Assembly (NCBI GenBank): GCA_007693385.1
Contig: REDR01000068.1
Location: 1-57,393, forward strand
Source: Anaerolineaceae bacterium
GTDB taxonomy: Bacteria > Chloroflexota > Anaerolineae > Aggregatilineales > Phototrophicaceae
Reading direction: 5' to 3'
DNA: 57,393 nucleotides
Of this stretch, positions 39,446 to 48,884 are shown piece after piece. A model generated the notes under the pieces. It did no database searches, had not been told where the DNA came from, and was given only the letters and a program-made list of their open reading frames with translations. The translations under genes and the position numbers were made by a program. The first letter of the stretch is position 1; each line of letters starts with the position of its first letter.

Positions 39446-42148
39446 ATGACAATTGACGATAGGACGATACAGGAGAAGATCGCCCCGCTACGCGCCGACA
39501 TCCGCATGTTGGGCGATCTGCTGGGGACGATCATCCGTGAGCAACAGGGTGACGAGATTTTCGAGCTGGTTGAGACGGTGCGCGGGCTGACCAAAGCCCG
39601 CCGCGATGGTGACAACGGCGCGAGCGAGAAGATACATCAGCTTATCCGCGACACCGACCTGCACAAAAAACGCATGATCGTGAAGGCGTTCGGCAACTAT
39701 TTGCAACTCATCAACATCGCGGAGGATATGCACCGCATCCGCACGCTACGCCGCCGCGAACGCCAGCGCGGGGTCAGCGAATCCATCCCCGCCGCCATCA
39801 GAGAACTGCACGAACGCGGCGTTTCTGCCGCCACCATCCGCCAGCAGATCGAGAAAATCCGCGTGCGGCTGGTACTGACCGCGCACCCCAGCGAAGCCAA
39901 ACGGCAAGAAGTGCTGATAAAACTGCGCGACATCGCCGATATGCTCTCCGCCATCGAACACCGTCAGCTACTTCCCAGAGAAGAAGAACGGCTGGTTGAT
40001 GACGTGGTGCGCCGTATCGAGCAACTATGGCTGACGCGCACCACCCGCGCCGTCCGCGCCACAGTCGATGACGAAGTGGAATACGGGCTGTACTTCCTGA
40101 CCAATGTCATCATGAATGTGGTGGTAGAGGTGTACGAAGCGCTGACCAACAGCCTACGCAAATATTACCCCGATGAGGATTGGTCAGACATCCCGCCGAT
40201 TTTAACCTTCGGCGCGTGGATGGGCGGTGACCGCGACGGCAACCCCAACGTCACGCCGGAAATCACCCTGCAAACGCTGGACAGGATGCGCGAAGCGGCG
40301 CGTGGCGTGTATCTGGCCGACATCGCCTACATCCGCGACAGGCTGACGCAGAGCGACGACGAAGTGCCGCTATCGGCTGATCTGTTGCAACGCTGGCCGG
40401 AAGTCGAGCGCGAAAGCGGGCGCTACGCTGGTGAATCTTACCGCGTGGTGATGAACGCCATCCACAAGAAACTAGCGGCCGATGAATATCTGGACGGCAA
40501 ATCTTTGCTGGCTGATCTGCGTATCGTGGCCGATAGCCTGCGTAACAACAAGAGCAAGCACTCCGCCGACGGCACGCTCGACTGGTTGATGCGCAAGGTG
40601 GCGGTCTTCGGCCTGCATCTAGCGCCGGTGGATGTGCGCGAAGATGCGCGTCTGCATCGCGCCGCCATCGCCGAGATTCTGGAGCGCTATCAACTGACGC
40701 CGGATTATGACGCGCTGAGCGAAGAAGAGAAGCAAGCGCTCCTCACGCATGAGATCGCCAGCCCGCGCCCGTTATTCCCCATCGCGCCCAATTTCTCCGA
40801 CGAGACCAACCGCATCATCGAGACGTGGCGCATGATCGCCACCGCGCACCATCGTTACGGCGCTCACTGCATTGATTGTGTCATCGCCAGCATGAGCAAG
40901 CAAGCCAGCGACGTGTTGACCATGCTGTTATTTGCGCGGGAAGTCGGGATGCTGGGGCAGATCGACCTCGTGCCGCTATTCGAGACGGTGGACGACCTGA
41001 ACCACGCGCCGGACGTGATGACCACGCTATTCAGCAATCCGCAATACGTGCGCCACCTCAAACAACTGAAAGCGCCGGACGGTTCATTGCGCCAGCAAAT
41101 CATGATCGGCTATTCCGACAGCAACAAAGACGGCGGCTACATCGCCGCGAATTGGAGCCTGTACCGCGCTCAAAAGCAGTTGTCCGACATCTGTATACAA
41201 CAGGGCGTGCGCCTGCAATTCTTTCACGGGCGCGGCGGGAGCATCGGGCGCGGCGGCGGACCAACCAACCGCGCCATCCGTAGCGAGCCGCCCCGTTCGC
41301 TACACGGCGAAATCAAGATCACCGAACAGGGCGAAGTCATCGCCTATCGCTATGGCAACGCCGGCATCGCCTACCGCCATCTGAATCAGGTGTTGCACGC
41401 CGTCCTCATGGAGATGAGCTTGCCGCATGAGCCGGACATGCCGCCACAGTGGGCGCAGGCGCTCGACTTTCTGGCGGATTCCGGACGCGAATCATATCGG
41501 GCGCTAGTCTATGAGACGCCCGGCTTTCTGGAATACTGGCAACAGGCCACGCCGATCAACGAGCTAGCGCAAATGCCCATCGGTAGCCGTCCGGCCAAAC
41601 GTAAGAAGGGCGGCTTTGAGGCGATCCGCGCTATCCCGTGGGTGTTTAGCTGGATGCAGAGCCGCGCCATCATCCCCAGTTGGTACGGCGTCGGGTGGGC
41701 GCTGGAACAATATTGCCAGCAGAACGAAGACGGCCTGAACACATTACACACCATGTATCAGGATTGGCCGTTCTTCAAAGCGTTGATCGAGAATGTCGAG
41801 CTGGACGTGCTGAAGGCCGACATGGGCATCGCCGCGCTGTATTCGGAACTGGTCACCGATGAGCAACTGCGCGAGCAGATTTTCGGCGCGATCCGCGACG
41901 AACACCGCCGCGCATGGCACATGATTAGTCAGGTGACCGGCTACGGCGATGTGCTGGAACGCCTGCCGATCATCAAGCGTTCTATCGAGCGCCGTAACCC
42001 GTATGTAGACCCGCTGAACTTCGTGCAGGTCGAACTATTGCGCGAATTGCGGACGCTCGCGCCGGGTTCGCCGGAGGCTGACGCCATCCTGCGCGAAGTG
42101 ATGACCACCATTAGCGGCATCGCCGCCGGTATGAAAACGACAGGATAA
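39446..42148 (+). CDS. ppc: Phosphoenolpyruvate carboxylase
   Basis: A 900-residue cytoplasmic enzyme that carboxylates PEP with bicarbonate to oxaloacetate, feeding the TCA cycle. The catalytic His is in VLTAHPSEAKRQ near residue 148. The second signature is MIGYSDSNKDGGYIAANW, and the glycine-rich loop is FHGRGGSIGRGGGP. The C-terminus ends in the helix bundle typical of bacterial-type Ppc, with MTTISGIAAGMKTTG where the canonical TxxGIAAGxRNTG is expected. GAGG lies 10 bases upstream. It sits between a P450 and a glycosyltransferase with gaps of 13 and 10 bases, so one transcript is likely though the link is unclear. Confidence 0.96.
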   Translation: MTIDDRTIQEKIAPLRADIRMLGDLLGTIIREQQGDEIFELVETVRGLTKARRDGDNGASEKIHQLIRDTDLHKKRMIVKAFGNYLQLINIAEDMHRIRTLRRRERQRGVSESIPAAIRELHERGVSAATIRQQIEKIRVRLVLTAHPSEAKRQEVLIKLRDIADMLSAIEHRQLLPREEERLVDDVVRRIEQLWLTRTTRAVRATVDDEVEYGLYFLTNVIMNVVVEVYEALTNSLRKYYPDEDWSDIPPILTFGAWMGGDRDGNPNVTPEITLQTLDRMREAARGVYLADIAYIRDRLTQSDDEVPLSADLLQRWPEVERESGRYAGESYRVVMNAIHKKLAADEYLDGKSLLADLRIVADSLRNNKSKHSADGTLDWLMRKVAVFGLHLAPVDVREDARLHRAAIAEILERYQLTPDYDALSEEEKQALLTHEIASPRPLFPIAPNFSDETNRIIETWRMIATAHHRYGAHCIDCVIASMSKQASDVLTMLLFAREVGMLGQIDLVPLFETVDDLNHAPDVMTTLFSNPQYVRHLKQLKAPDGSLRQQIMIGYSDSNKDGGYIAANWSLYRAQKQLSDICIQQGVRLQFFHGRGGSIGRGGGPTNRAIRSEPPRSLHGEIKITEQGEVIAYRYGNAGIAYRHLNQVLHAVLMEMSLPHEPDMPPQWAQALDFLADSGRESYRALVYETPGFLEYWQQATPINELAQMPIGSRPAKRKKGGFEAIRAIPWVFSWMQSRAIIPSWYGVGWALEQYCQQNEDGLNTLHTMYQDWPFFKALIENVELDVLKADMGIAALYSELVTDEQLREQIFGAIRDEHRRAWHMISQVTGYGDVLERLPIIKRSIERRNPYVDPLNFVQVELLRELRTLAPGSPEADAILREVMTTISGIAAGMKTTG

Positions 42149-42158
42149 AAACGCCGCC

Positions 42159-43361
42159 ATGCGTCGCCTATTGATGATAACGCCGTATCTGCCCTACCCG
42201 CCGGTGAGCGGTGGGCGGATGCGGACTTACAACCTGCTCAAACATCTAAAAGACGAATTCGACATCACGCTGATCTGCTTCGGGCGTCCGGAAGAAATCG
42301 CGCTCGATCACACGCCGCTAGGCGAGCTGTGCGCGTATCGCGTCATCGAGCGTGAGGCCAGTCCCGGCACGCTACAGGCCGCCCTGCTCAGCATCACATC
42401 GCCGCAGGCCATCACCATGAAGCTATACGGCACGGACGCCATGCGGACAGCCATCCGCGAGACAATCGCGCAAGAGACGCCGGACATCATCCACGTCGAG
42501 TCGTTCTACATGCTCCAGAATGTGCCGGACGATGCGCCCGCGCCGGTCTTTTTGTCCGAACCGGCCATCGAGTACCGCGCATGGGGCAAACACGCCACCG
42601 TCGCCCGCCCGTTTTACACCCGTCCCGGCATCTTGCTAGAAGCGCTCAAGATGCGCTGGAGCGAGCCGCAATGGTGGGCGAAAGCCGATGGCGTGGGGGC
42701 GATGTCGCAGATTGACGCCGCCATCATCCGCCGCGCCGCGCCATCCGCCCGCGTCTATCTCGCGCCCAACGGCGTTGACGTGGATTTCTTCCAGCCGTCG
42801 GCGGACATTCAGCGCGACACGCGCACCGCCGTTTATATGGGCGATTATAAATACTTCCCCAACAGCGACGCGGTGCGCTACTTCGTCGCGGAAATCATGC
42901 CGCGCATCCAGCGCGAGCGCCCCGACTTTCACCTGACGCTACTGGGCAAAGACCCGCCGCCGGAGATTCAGGCGCTACACGGCGATTCCGTCACCGTGAC
43001 CGGACTCGTGGATGACACGCGGCCTTATCTACAGGAGAGCGCGGTTTTTGTGTGTCCGCTACGCAGTGGAAGCGGCACGCGCTTCAAGCTGATGGAGGCG
43101 CTGGCTTGCGGCTGTCCGGTGGTCAGTACCAGCATCGGCGCGGAGGGGTTGAACGCGGTGGACGGCCAACACATGCTCCTGCGCGATACGCCGTCCGCGT
43201 TCGCCGACGCGGTGATCGACCTGCTGGCACAGCCGGAACGCGGCGCTGAAATCGGACGCGACGGGCGCGACTGGGTGGCGGCCAATCATGGCTGGTCGCA
43301 TAGCGCCGCGCTCATCAAAGCGGCATACGCCGATCTACTCGGTCAGAAAACAGAGGCGTAA
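42159..43361 (+). CDS. Group 1 (GT4) glycosyltransferase
   Basis: A 400-residue GT-B fold enzyme. The N-terminal domain starts LLMITPYLPYPPVSGGRMRT, the GT4 acceptor-side glycine-rich loop. The C-terminal donor-binding domain has VYMGDYKYFPNSDAVRYF and the signature FVCPLRSGSGTRFKLMEALA, ending near Glu of the EX7E-type motif. It resembles sugar transferases of exopolysaccharide clusters. It starts 10 bases after ppc. No other polysaccharide genes are adjacent. Confidence 0.9.
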   Translation: MRRLLMITPYLPYPPVSGGRMRTYNLLKHLKDEFDITLICFGRPEEIALDHTPLGELCAYRVIEREASPGTLQAALLSITSPQAITMKLYGTDAMRTAIRETIAQETPDIIHVESFYMLQNVPDDAPAPVFLSEPAIEYRAWGKHATVARPFYTRPGILLEALKMRWSEPQWWAKADGVGAMSQIDAAIIRRAAPSARVYLAPNGVDVDFFQPSADIQRDTRTAVYMGDYKYFPNSDAVRYFVAEIMPRIQRERPDFHLTLLGKDPPPEIQALHGDSVTVTGLVDDTRPYLQESAVFVCPLRSGSGTRFKLMEALACGCPVVSTSIGAEGLNAVDGQHMLLRDTPSAFADAVIDLLAQPERGAEIGRDGRDWVAANHGWSHSAALIKAAYADLLGQKTEA

Positions 43362-43380
43362 CGCATCGGGCGCAATCCAT

Positions 43381-43406
43381 CGGGGGCATCATGTACGACG
43401 CCCCCG
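43381..43406 (+). other. Hairpin after the glycosyltransferase gene
   Basis: CGGGGGC and GCCCCCG form a perfect 7-bp stem with a 12-base loop, the same arms as the epimerase terminator, but no T run follows. A likely 3' end of the P450-ppc-GT transcript. Confidence 0.5.
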
Positions 43407-43533
43407 CCATCCGGCCAGCAGAAACTATCCAGAAGACTAAACCAGCTTGCCGTCAAACCTTTCTCAAACTTATGGCATACTGTAGTATCATGGAGGCAGG
43501 GATAATTTTTTACAAATAGAGGAGATGGCACGC

Positions 43534-43935
43534 ATGTCCGATCAAACCGCTTACACCAGAAAAGTTCTGGTGGTGGACGACAATCCCGATCTACGCACCG
43601 TGTTTTCGCGGGCTTTCAGCCGTCAGGATTTTGAGGTACGCATCGCCGCCGACGGGCGCGAGGCCATCGCCTGTTTAGCTGAATCTCTGCCGGATGTGAT
43701 GATCCTTGACCTGAATATGCCGTATGTGGACGGCTTCGGCGTACTGGACGATCTGCGGGGGCGTCCGGGCGGCGATGATGTGAAGGTGGTCGTCGTCAGC
43801 GGCAATCCGATAGCGGCGCGGGCGCCGGAAGCGGCGAAGGCCGATCTCGTCCTGATTAAGCCGGTAGACCTGCGCGAGTTGGTTCTGCTGGCGCGGCGCT
43901 TAACGCCGCATAAATCCGGCGACGTGACCGTATAG
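43534..43935 (+). CDS. Single-domain response regulator
   Basis: A 133-residue stand-alone receiver domain. It has the acidic pair VDDNPDL, phospho-acceptor Asp59 in MILDLNMPYVDGFGVL, a Ser/Thr switch in VVVVSGNPIAA, and Lys109 in LIKPVDLREL. No output domain is present, so it probably works as a CheY-like relay. The ATG at 43534 is chosen because GAGGAG ends 9-10 bases upstream; an ATG 9 bases earlier would touch that site. No kinase is near. It is convergent with the 334-aa unknown gene. Confidence 0.88.
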   Translation: MSDQTAYTRKVLVVDDNPDLRTVFSRAFSRQDFEVRIAADGREAIACLAESLPDVMILDLNMPYVDGFGVLDDLRGRPGGDDVKVVVVSGNPIAARAPEAAKADLVLIKPVDLRELVLLARRLTPHKSGDVTV

Positions 43936-43953
43936 GCTGATTCACCGCGCCGA

Positions 43954-44958
43954 CTAAATACGCACGATCTTCTGCGCGACACGCAATTGACGCGGGAAGA
44001 TCGGCAGAAATTCGATCAGCGTGCTGTATTTGTTACTGCTGTCTTTCTCTTTGAGGAAGCGCCGCAGAACGCTAATCACGCCGGGCAAAACCGCCATGCC
44101 GCGCAACTTCTTCTCCATCAATAAATACGCCTGATATTCGCGCTCGTCCACATGATCCTCAAGATAGATCGCCACCGCCGCCGATAAAAACAGCGTGGTG
44201 AATTGCGCTTCCCATGTGGTGTACTGCGCTTTGAATTGCTCGCTGACCGGTAGTTCGTTGGCGCTGATGTGGTCGAGCTGGTCGGCGTGGCGGCGCAGAT
44301 ACGCCTTGAGCAACTCGCGCCCGAAAACCTGAATCGCGGCGCGGTACGATTGCGTCAGCATGGTTGGCTCGTCATACGGCCACGGCGGACTATCGCCCCA
44401 TGCAAGCGGCGGCGGCGCGATGGCGACCAGTTGCCCGCCCAGCTTGAAGCCGATTTCGTGGTCGGTGGGGTAGCAGATATTGGGCATGAAGGTCATCGTC
44501 TCGGCGATGTCGCCGATGAACGCCGCGAAGAAATCGCGCAGGGGGCGTCCGGCGAAGGCGTTCTGCGCCTGCTTGTTCGCTTTCTGCCACAGTTCGCCGT
44601 CGCGCTTCCACAGCGTTTCGAGCGCGGCGCTGGTGTAAAAATCGCGCAGAGCCGCGTCGTAGCCTTCCGGCATCCACGACGGCGCGTTGGCGATCTTCAA
44701 TTCCGGCCATGTCATCAGCAGAACCAGCGCGAACAGCGCCTCTAGCGGCGTGCCCTGATCCAGTAAATCCTGCGTCTGTTTGACCACCGGATGCCCACGA
44801 TAGGCGGTCAGATATTTGCGCGTGGCGCGGGCGTGAACGTGCGTGCCGTGCGGCTTCAGTTTTTGTGCTTGCTCCGGATAGTCGGTGGCGGCCAACACCG
44901 CCGACATCAACCGGATGCGGTCGTCCTGTTTGATGATGACATCGCTTTGATCGCTCAT
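43954..44958 (-). CDS. Hypothetical protein, 334 aa, partner of AAA+ ATPase
   Basis: I do not recognise this family with confidence. It is soluble, largely helical and rich in aromatic residues. Notable stretches are YRGHPVVKQTQDLLDQGTPL (about 54-73), MPNICYPTDHEIGF (about 158-171), a conserved-looking HADQLDHISANELPVSEQF, and a basic C-terminus KYSTLIEFLPIFPRQLRVAQ. The HPVV segment and helical pattern recall DUF4932-like proteins, but no HExxH zinc site is present. GGAG lies about 10 bases upstream. It begins 25 bases after the AAA+ gene in the same direction, so they are very probably co-expressed. Confidence 0.65.
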   Translation of the reverse strand: MSDQSDVIIKQDDRIRLMSAVLAATDYPEQAQKLKPHGTHVHARATRKYLTAYRGHPVVKQTQDLLDQGTPLEALFALVLLMTWPELKIANAPSWMPEGYDAALRDFYTSAALETLWKRDGELWQKANKQAQNAFAGRPLRDFFAAFIGDIAETMTFMPNICYPTDHEIGFKLGGQLVAIAPPPLAWGDSPPWPYDEPTMLTQSYRAAIQVFGRELLKAYLRRHADQLDHISANELPVSEQFKAQYTTWEAQFTTLFLSAAVAIYLEDHVDEREYQAYLLMEKKLRGMAVLPGVISVLRRFLKEKDSSNKYSTLIEFLPIFPRQLRVAQKIVRI

Positions 44959-44983
44959 GTGTGTGTCTCCGCAGGTGGGGCGC

Positions 44984-46276
44984 TCAGTTATCGCTGATAC
45001 GGAAGCCGACGGTGTTCCCGTTGCGGCGGTGTTTCAAGAAATTGTCGCGGGCGTCGATCTGCTCCTTGAGTCGCTGGTACGATGTCGAGAGTAAATCGGC
45101 GCTCAGTTCTTTCAGGTCATCATGCGCGACCAGCGTCAGCGCATACACGGCCACCTCACGGATGAACGCGCCCGGAAAACCGACCATCTTATGGGCGACT
45201 TCCGCGTGATTATCCTGCCACATATCGCCCAGATATTGGCGTAACATGCGTTCGGCGGCGTCCGGATCGCGGATTTCCGGGATGATGTAGATGCGATCCA
45301 GCCGCCCGGGACGGCGCAACACGCGCTCGTCGATGGCTTCGGGGTAGTTCGTCGTGGCGATCAACAGCGTGCCGCATTCGTTATCGAACGACTCCGAGCC
45401 GTCCAGCACGTTCAAGACCAGCGCTTTCTCTTGCTCATGCAAATAGGCGTCCAGTTCTTCCAGCAAGATCAACGTCGGCTTGTTGGCATTAGACGCGACG
45501 TGGAGCGCGTGCTGTATTTTGCCGAATGTCGAACCGGCTTGATCGGCGCTGGAGACGTAAATCACCAGATAATCCCGCGCCAGCGCCCATTTTGCCAGCG
45601 CATTACACAGCATCGTCTTGCCGGTGCCGGGCACGCCGGCCAGCAATAGCTTGCGGAATGGCTTCAGGTTCAGGCGGTGATAGATGCCGATGCCCTTCGT
45701 GAAGAACGAGTCCACGTCTTCCAGCAGGTCTTTTTTAAGCTGATCGGGCAGTACGATGTCGTCCCAACTGACCATTGGCTCGAACGAACCGGCACGCCCG
45801 CCGATGACGGTCACGCGGGCGCGGGGGTGCGCCATGCGGTCACATTCATGCTCGAACGAACGCCACACCGCCACGAAATCCTCCGGCATACAGCCCAGCA
45901 CCACCAGATCGCCGTGATCGGTGTGATAGGTCGCCGCGACCAGCACTTCGACGGTTGCGCCGCTATCCGTATGCCGGAAGCGAAACAGATAAGTGCCGGT
46001 GCGATAGGTCAATTCGCCGTTGTACGTGGCGGCATGAATCGCCACCACCGCCGGACTGTCTATGATGTCGCACGCCTCAAACTGATAGCCGCCATCGACA
46101 TCAAAGGGCGGCTGTAACTTCTTGATAACCGCCTGATTGATGCTGATTTCGTCGATCCATAGCGTAATAAGATCATCTTCTGGACGCGATGGTATCCATT
46201 CTTTTTCGATCCAGCGCCCGATGATCTCCATGCCGAGCATCTGATTCACATTTTGCGGGTCATCTCTGTGGGTCAT
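44984..46276 (-). CDS. AAA+ ATPase (FtsH/CDC48-type ATPase core)
   Basis: A 430-residue ATPase. The N-terminal domain of about 165 residues is of unknown type (DLITLWIDEISINQAVI, YRTGTYLFRFRHTDSGATVE). The AAA+ core has Walker A GVPGTGKT (214-221), Walker B LILLEELDAYLH, sensor 1 LIATTNYPE, and the arginine-finger segment RVLRRPGRLDRIY. This is the classical AAA clade used in protein remodelling, although a Glu replaces the usual second Asp (LLEELD for xxDEID). The ATG at 46276 is chosen over a TTG 12 bases upstream. No protease domain is fused, and the neighbour gene is an unknown protein. Confidence 0.82.
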   Translation of the reverse strand: MTHRDDPQNVNQMLGMEIIGRWIEKEWIPSRPEDDLITLWIDEISINQAVIKKLQPPFDVDGGYQFEACDIIDSPAVVAIHAATYNGELTYRTGTYLFRFRHTDSGATVEVLVAATYHTDHGDLVVLGCMPEDFVAVWRSFEHECDRMAHPRARVTVIGGRAGSFEPMVSWDDIVLPDQLKKDLLEDVDSFFTKGIGIYHRLNLKPFRKLLLAGVPGTGKTMLCNALAKWALARDYLVIYVSSADQAGSTFGKIQHALHVASNANKPTLILLEELDAYLHEQEKALVLNVLDGSESFDNECGTLLIATTNYPEAIDERVLRRPGRLDRIYIIPEIRDPDAAERMLRQYLGDMWQDNHAEVAHKMVGFPGAFIREVAVYALTLVAHDDLKELSADLLSTSYQRLKEQIDARDNFLKHRRNGNTVGFRISDN

Positions 46277-46457
46277 GAATTTTCTCAAGTATGTTTCACG
46301 TTTGTAGCACCATCACTATATCACAACTATGACACAGCTTGCGTAGCTAATTCGATAAGTTATCATCAGCTACAAAGGGAAATCTAGCAATCCCCTAGTC
46401 CCATCGTGTATAGTACAGGGTAGTTTGTACGGTCAGCCCGAATGGAGAAAACCGATC

Positions 46458-46868
46458 ATGGCAACTGATGCTCGTAAATGGTTCTATTCGACACCAGAGC
46501 CGCGCCCCTATTACATCGAGGAGCGCATCAATCATACCCTATGGAAGAATCGTCTGCAAAGCATTTATATGAATTGCATCCGCGCCGAAGCGCCGATTCA
46601 GATGGAAGGCAACTGGAACGAGATGCCGGTAGAGTTTGAATGGGTGCCCGGCAAGTATTTCATCGTGCGTTCCGGCGAGAAGCGCAAAGAGCTAATCGGC
46701 GTGGTGCGCCAGATGCTTTTTAACCTGCCGCCCAGCTTTGAATATCAAGACCCGCGTGATCTGTACGTGGTGGAATGGCACACCGACGGCGGCGCGGAAC
46801 GCTGGGAAGAAATTCAGGGCAACCCCGCCTTTCAGGGTTTGCGCCGCATCGGTAAAAAGAAAAAATAA
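46458..46868 (+). CDS. Hypothetical protein, 136 aa, coupled to biotin carboxylase
   Basis: A small basic soluble protein of unknown family, rich in Trp, Tyr and Arg. Segments are RKWFYSTPEPRPYYIEERIN, IQMEGNWNEMPVEFEWVPGK, and the C-terminal GLRRIGKKKK. It has no signal peptide or membrane helix. The ATG at 46458 has GGAGAAA about 8 bases upstream; an in-frame TTG 33 bases earlier is less likely. Its stop shares one base with the ATG of the biotin carboxylase gene (TAATG), so translation is probably coupled. That makes a role linked to the carboxylase worth considering. Confidence 0.65.
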   Translation: MATDARKWFYSTPEPRPYYIEERINHTLWKNRLQSIYMNCIRAEAPIQMEGNWNEMPVEFEWVPGKYFIVRSGEKRKELIGVVRQMLFNLPPSFEYQDPRDLYVVEWHTDGGAERWEEIQGNPAFQGLRRIGKKKK

Positions 46869-48385
46869 TGCGCCTGCGTAAATGTCTGGTCGCCAATCGT
46901 GGCGAGATCGCCCTACGGATCATCCGCGCCTGTCATGAGTCTGGCCTGCAAGCGGTGGCCGTCTACTCCTCTGCGGACGCGAACGCCGCGCATGTCCAGA
47001 CCGCCGACGCCGCCTATGCCATCGGTGACGCACCGGCGGCGGGGAGCTACCTCAACATCGCGGCGTTGCTGGATGTCGCAGAGCGGGCGGGGTGTGATTG
47101 CGTGCATCCGGGCTATGGCTTTCTGGCGGAAAGCGCCGACTTCGCCGACGCGGTGATCGACGCCGGTCTGATCTGGGTGGGGCCGTCGCCGCACACCATC
47201 CGCGAGATGGGCGTGAAGACTCGCGCCCGTGACCTGATGGCGTCCGCCGGTGTGCCACTGGTGCCCGGCTATCAGTCCGACGCGCCCGACTTCGACGGCT
47301 TCTTCGCGGCGGCGGATGAGATCGGCTTCCCGTTGATGGTCAAATCGGCGGGTGGCGGCGGCGGGAAGGGCATCCGCATCGTGCATGATCCGGCTTTGCT
47401 GGGCGAAGCGCTGGAATCGGCACGGCGCGAGGCGCTCAACGCTTTTGGCGATGGCCGCGTGTTTCTGGAACGCTACATCACCGAAGGCCGCCATATCGAA
47501 GTGCAGATCATCGCCGACGCGCACGGCAACACCTGCCACCTGCTGGAACGCGAATGTAGCACCCAGCGCCGCCACCAGAAGATCATCGAAGAAGCGCCGT
47601 CGCCCCTACTGGACGATGCCACACGCGACGCGATCACATCGGCGGCGGTACGGGCGGCGCAAGCCGTCGATTACGTCAACGCCGGAACGGTGGAGTTCAT
47701 CGCCACGCCGGATCGCCAATTCTATTTTCTGGAAATGAACACGCGGCTACAGGTCGAGCATCCGGTCACGGAGATGATAACCGGTGTGGACATCGTACGC
47801 CTGCAATTCGCCATCGCCGACGGCCAGCCGCTACCGTTCACGCAGGACGACATCCGCGCCAACGGCCACGCCATCGAATGCCGACTGTACGCGGAGGACG
47901 CCGCCAGCAACTTTCTACCGGCGACGGGCACCGTCCAGACGTTCATCGCGCCGCACCTGCCCGGCGTGCGCGTGGATGCGGGTGTGCGCTCCGGCGACGC
48001 CATCACCATTCACTACGATCCGATGATCGCCAAGATCATCGCCCATGCCCGCACCCGCGAAGAGGCGATCATCCGCCTGCGCCACGCGCTAGCGCAAACG
48101 GTGATTCTGGGCACGATCACCAACCGCGATTTCCTGCTGGCGTTGCTGGACGATGCGCGATTCAAAGCGGGTGCGGTGCATACCGCCACCATCGACGCCG
48201 CGCTCGACCAATTCTTGCCGACACCGCCGGATAGCGTCGCGTGGGAGGCGCTGGTCGCGCTGGCTTACGATGAACTGATGGCCGGGAGCAAGCCGACAGG
48301 CGACGGCGACGACTCCGGCGATGGCTTCAGCGCGTGGGATGTGCCGGACGGTTTCCGGCTGGGATCGACGAGGACGACGACATGA
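46868..48385 (+). CDS. accC: Biotin carboxylase subunit of an acyl-CoA carboxylase
   Basis: A 505-residue enzyme that carboxylates biotin using ATP and bicarbonate. Signatures are VANRGEIALRIIRACHESGL at the start, the ATP loop KSAGGGGGKGIRI, the EFIATPDRQFYFLEMNTRLQ segment containing the catalytic Glu, and QVEHPVTEMITG. The C-terminal extension past residue 450 resembles the alpha chains of propionyl- or methylcrotonyl-CoA carboxylases, whose biotin domain would follow in the same chain. Here it is a separate gene, joined by an ATGA overlap. No carboxyltransferase lies in the window. It could serve acetyl-, propionyl- or methylcrotonyl-CoA. Confidence 0.92.
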   Translation: MRLRKCLVANRGEIALRIIRACHESGLQAVAVYSSADANAAHVQTADAAYAIGDAPAAGSYLNIAALLDVAERAGCDCVHPGYGFLAESADFADAVIDAGLIWVGPSPHTIREMGVKTRARDLMASAGVPLVPGYQSDAPDFDGFFAAADEIGFPLMVKSAGGGGGKGIRIVHDPALLGEALESARREALNAFGDGRVFLERYITEGRHIEVQIIADAHGNTCHLLERECSTQRRHQKIIEEAPSPLLDDATRDAITSAAVRAAQAVDYVNAGTVEFIATPDRQFYFLEMNTRLQVEHPVTEMITGVDIVRLQFAIADGQPLPFTQDDIRANGHAIECRLYAEDAASNFLPATGTVQTFIAPHLPGVRVDAGVRSGDAITIHYDPMIAKIIAHARTREEAIIRLRHALAQTVILGTITNRDFLLALLDDARFKAGAVHTATIDAALDQFLPTPPDSVAWEALVALAYDELMAGSKPTGDGDDSGDGFSAWDVPDGFRLGSTRTTT

Positions 48386-48870
48386 TCTATCAGCACGGCG
48401 AACAAACGCACGATGTCCGGCTAGAGCCGCGCCCCGACGGAACGTTCATCGCCCACATTGACGGCGAGACGCGCCACGTCCGCATCACACAGCTAGCCGA
48501 TGGCGGCCTATTCATCAAAGCGCTGGACGCCGACTCCGGCGCGGTGGCCTACACCGCCCGCGATGACTCGGCGCGTTACGCGCACGTCAACGGGCAAGAC
48601 TACACGCTGAGCGTCATGACCGGCGGACGGCGCCGGAGTTCGGCGGCGGGCAGTGGCGATTTGACCGCGCAGATGCCCGGTCAGGTGGTCGATGTGCTGG
48701 TCAATGCTGGTGATCGCGTGGCCGCCGGTCAGACGTTGTTGATTCTGGAAGCGATGAAGATGGAAATGCGCGTCACCGCGCCGGATGATGGCACGGTGAC
48801 GGCGGTTAGCGTGCAGACCGGCGATGTCGTGGCACGCGGTCAGCAATTGATTGATTTCAGCGCCGGGTGA
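48382..48870 (+). CDS. Biotin carboxyl carrier protein of acyl-CoA carboxylase
   Basis: A 162-residue carrier. The biotin attachment lysine is Lys126 in LEAMKMEM, preceded by the hammerhead strand AQMPGQVVDVLVNAGDRVAA. The N-terminal part (about 1-85) with FIAHIDGETRHVRI is a BT-like domain found in propionyl- and methylcrotonyl-CoA carboxylase alpha chains, linking the carrier to the carboxyltransferase. The ATG at 48382 overlaps the TGA of the carboxylase gene by 4 bases, supporting this start and tight coupling. Together the two genes look like a split alpha chain. Confidence 0.9.
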   Translation: MIYQHGEQTHDVRLEPRPDGTFIAHIDGETRHVRITQLADGGLFIKALDADSGAVAYTARDDSARYAHVNGQDYTLSVMTGGRRRSSAAGSGDLTAQMPGQVVDVLVNAGDRVAAGQTLLILEAMKMEMRVTAPDDGTVTAVSVQTGDVVARGQQLIDFSAG

Positions 48871-48884
48871 AAGATGCGCCGCCG

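Noticed and set aside
43954-46276. Defence or secretion operon built on the AAA+ ATPase
   Set aside because: Only two genes, no nuclease, protease, toxin or contractile component; evidence does not reach beyond an unknown ATPase pair.
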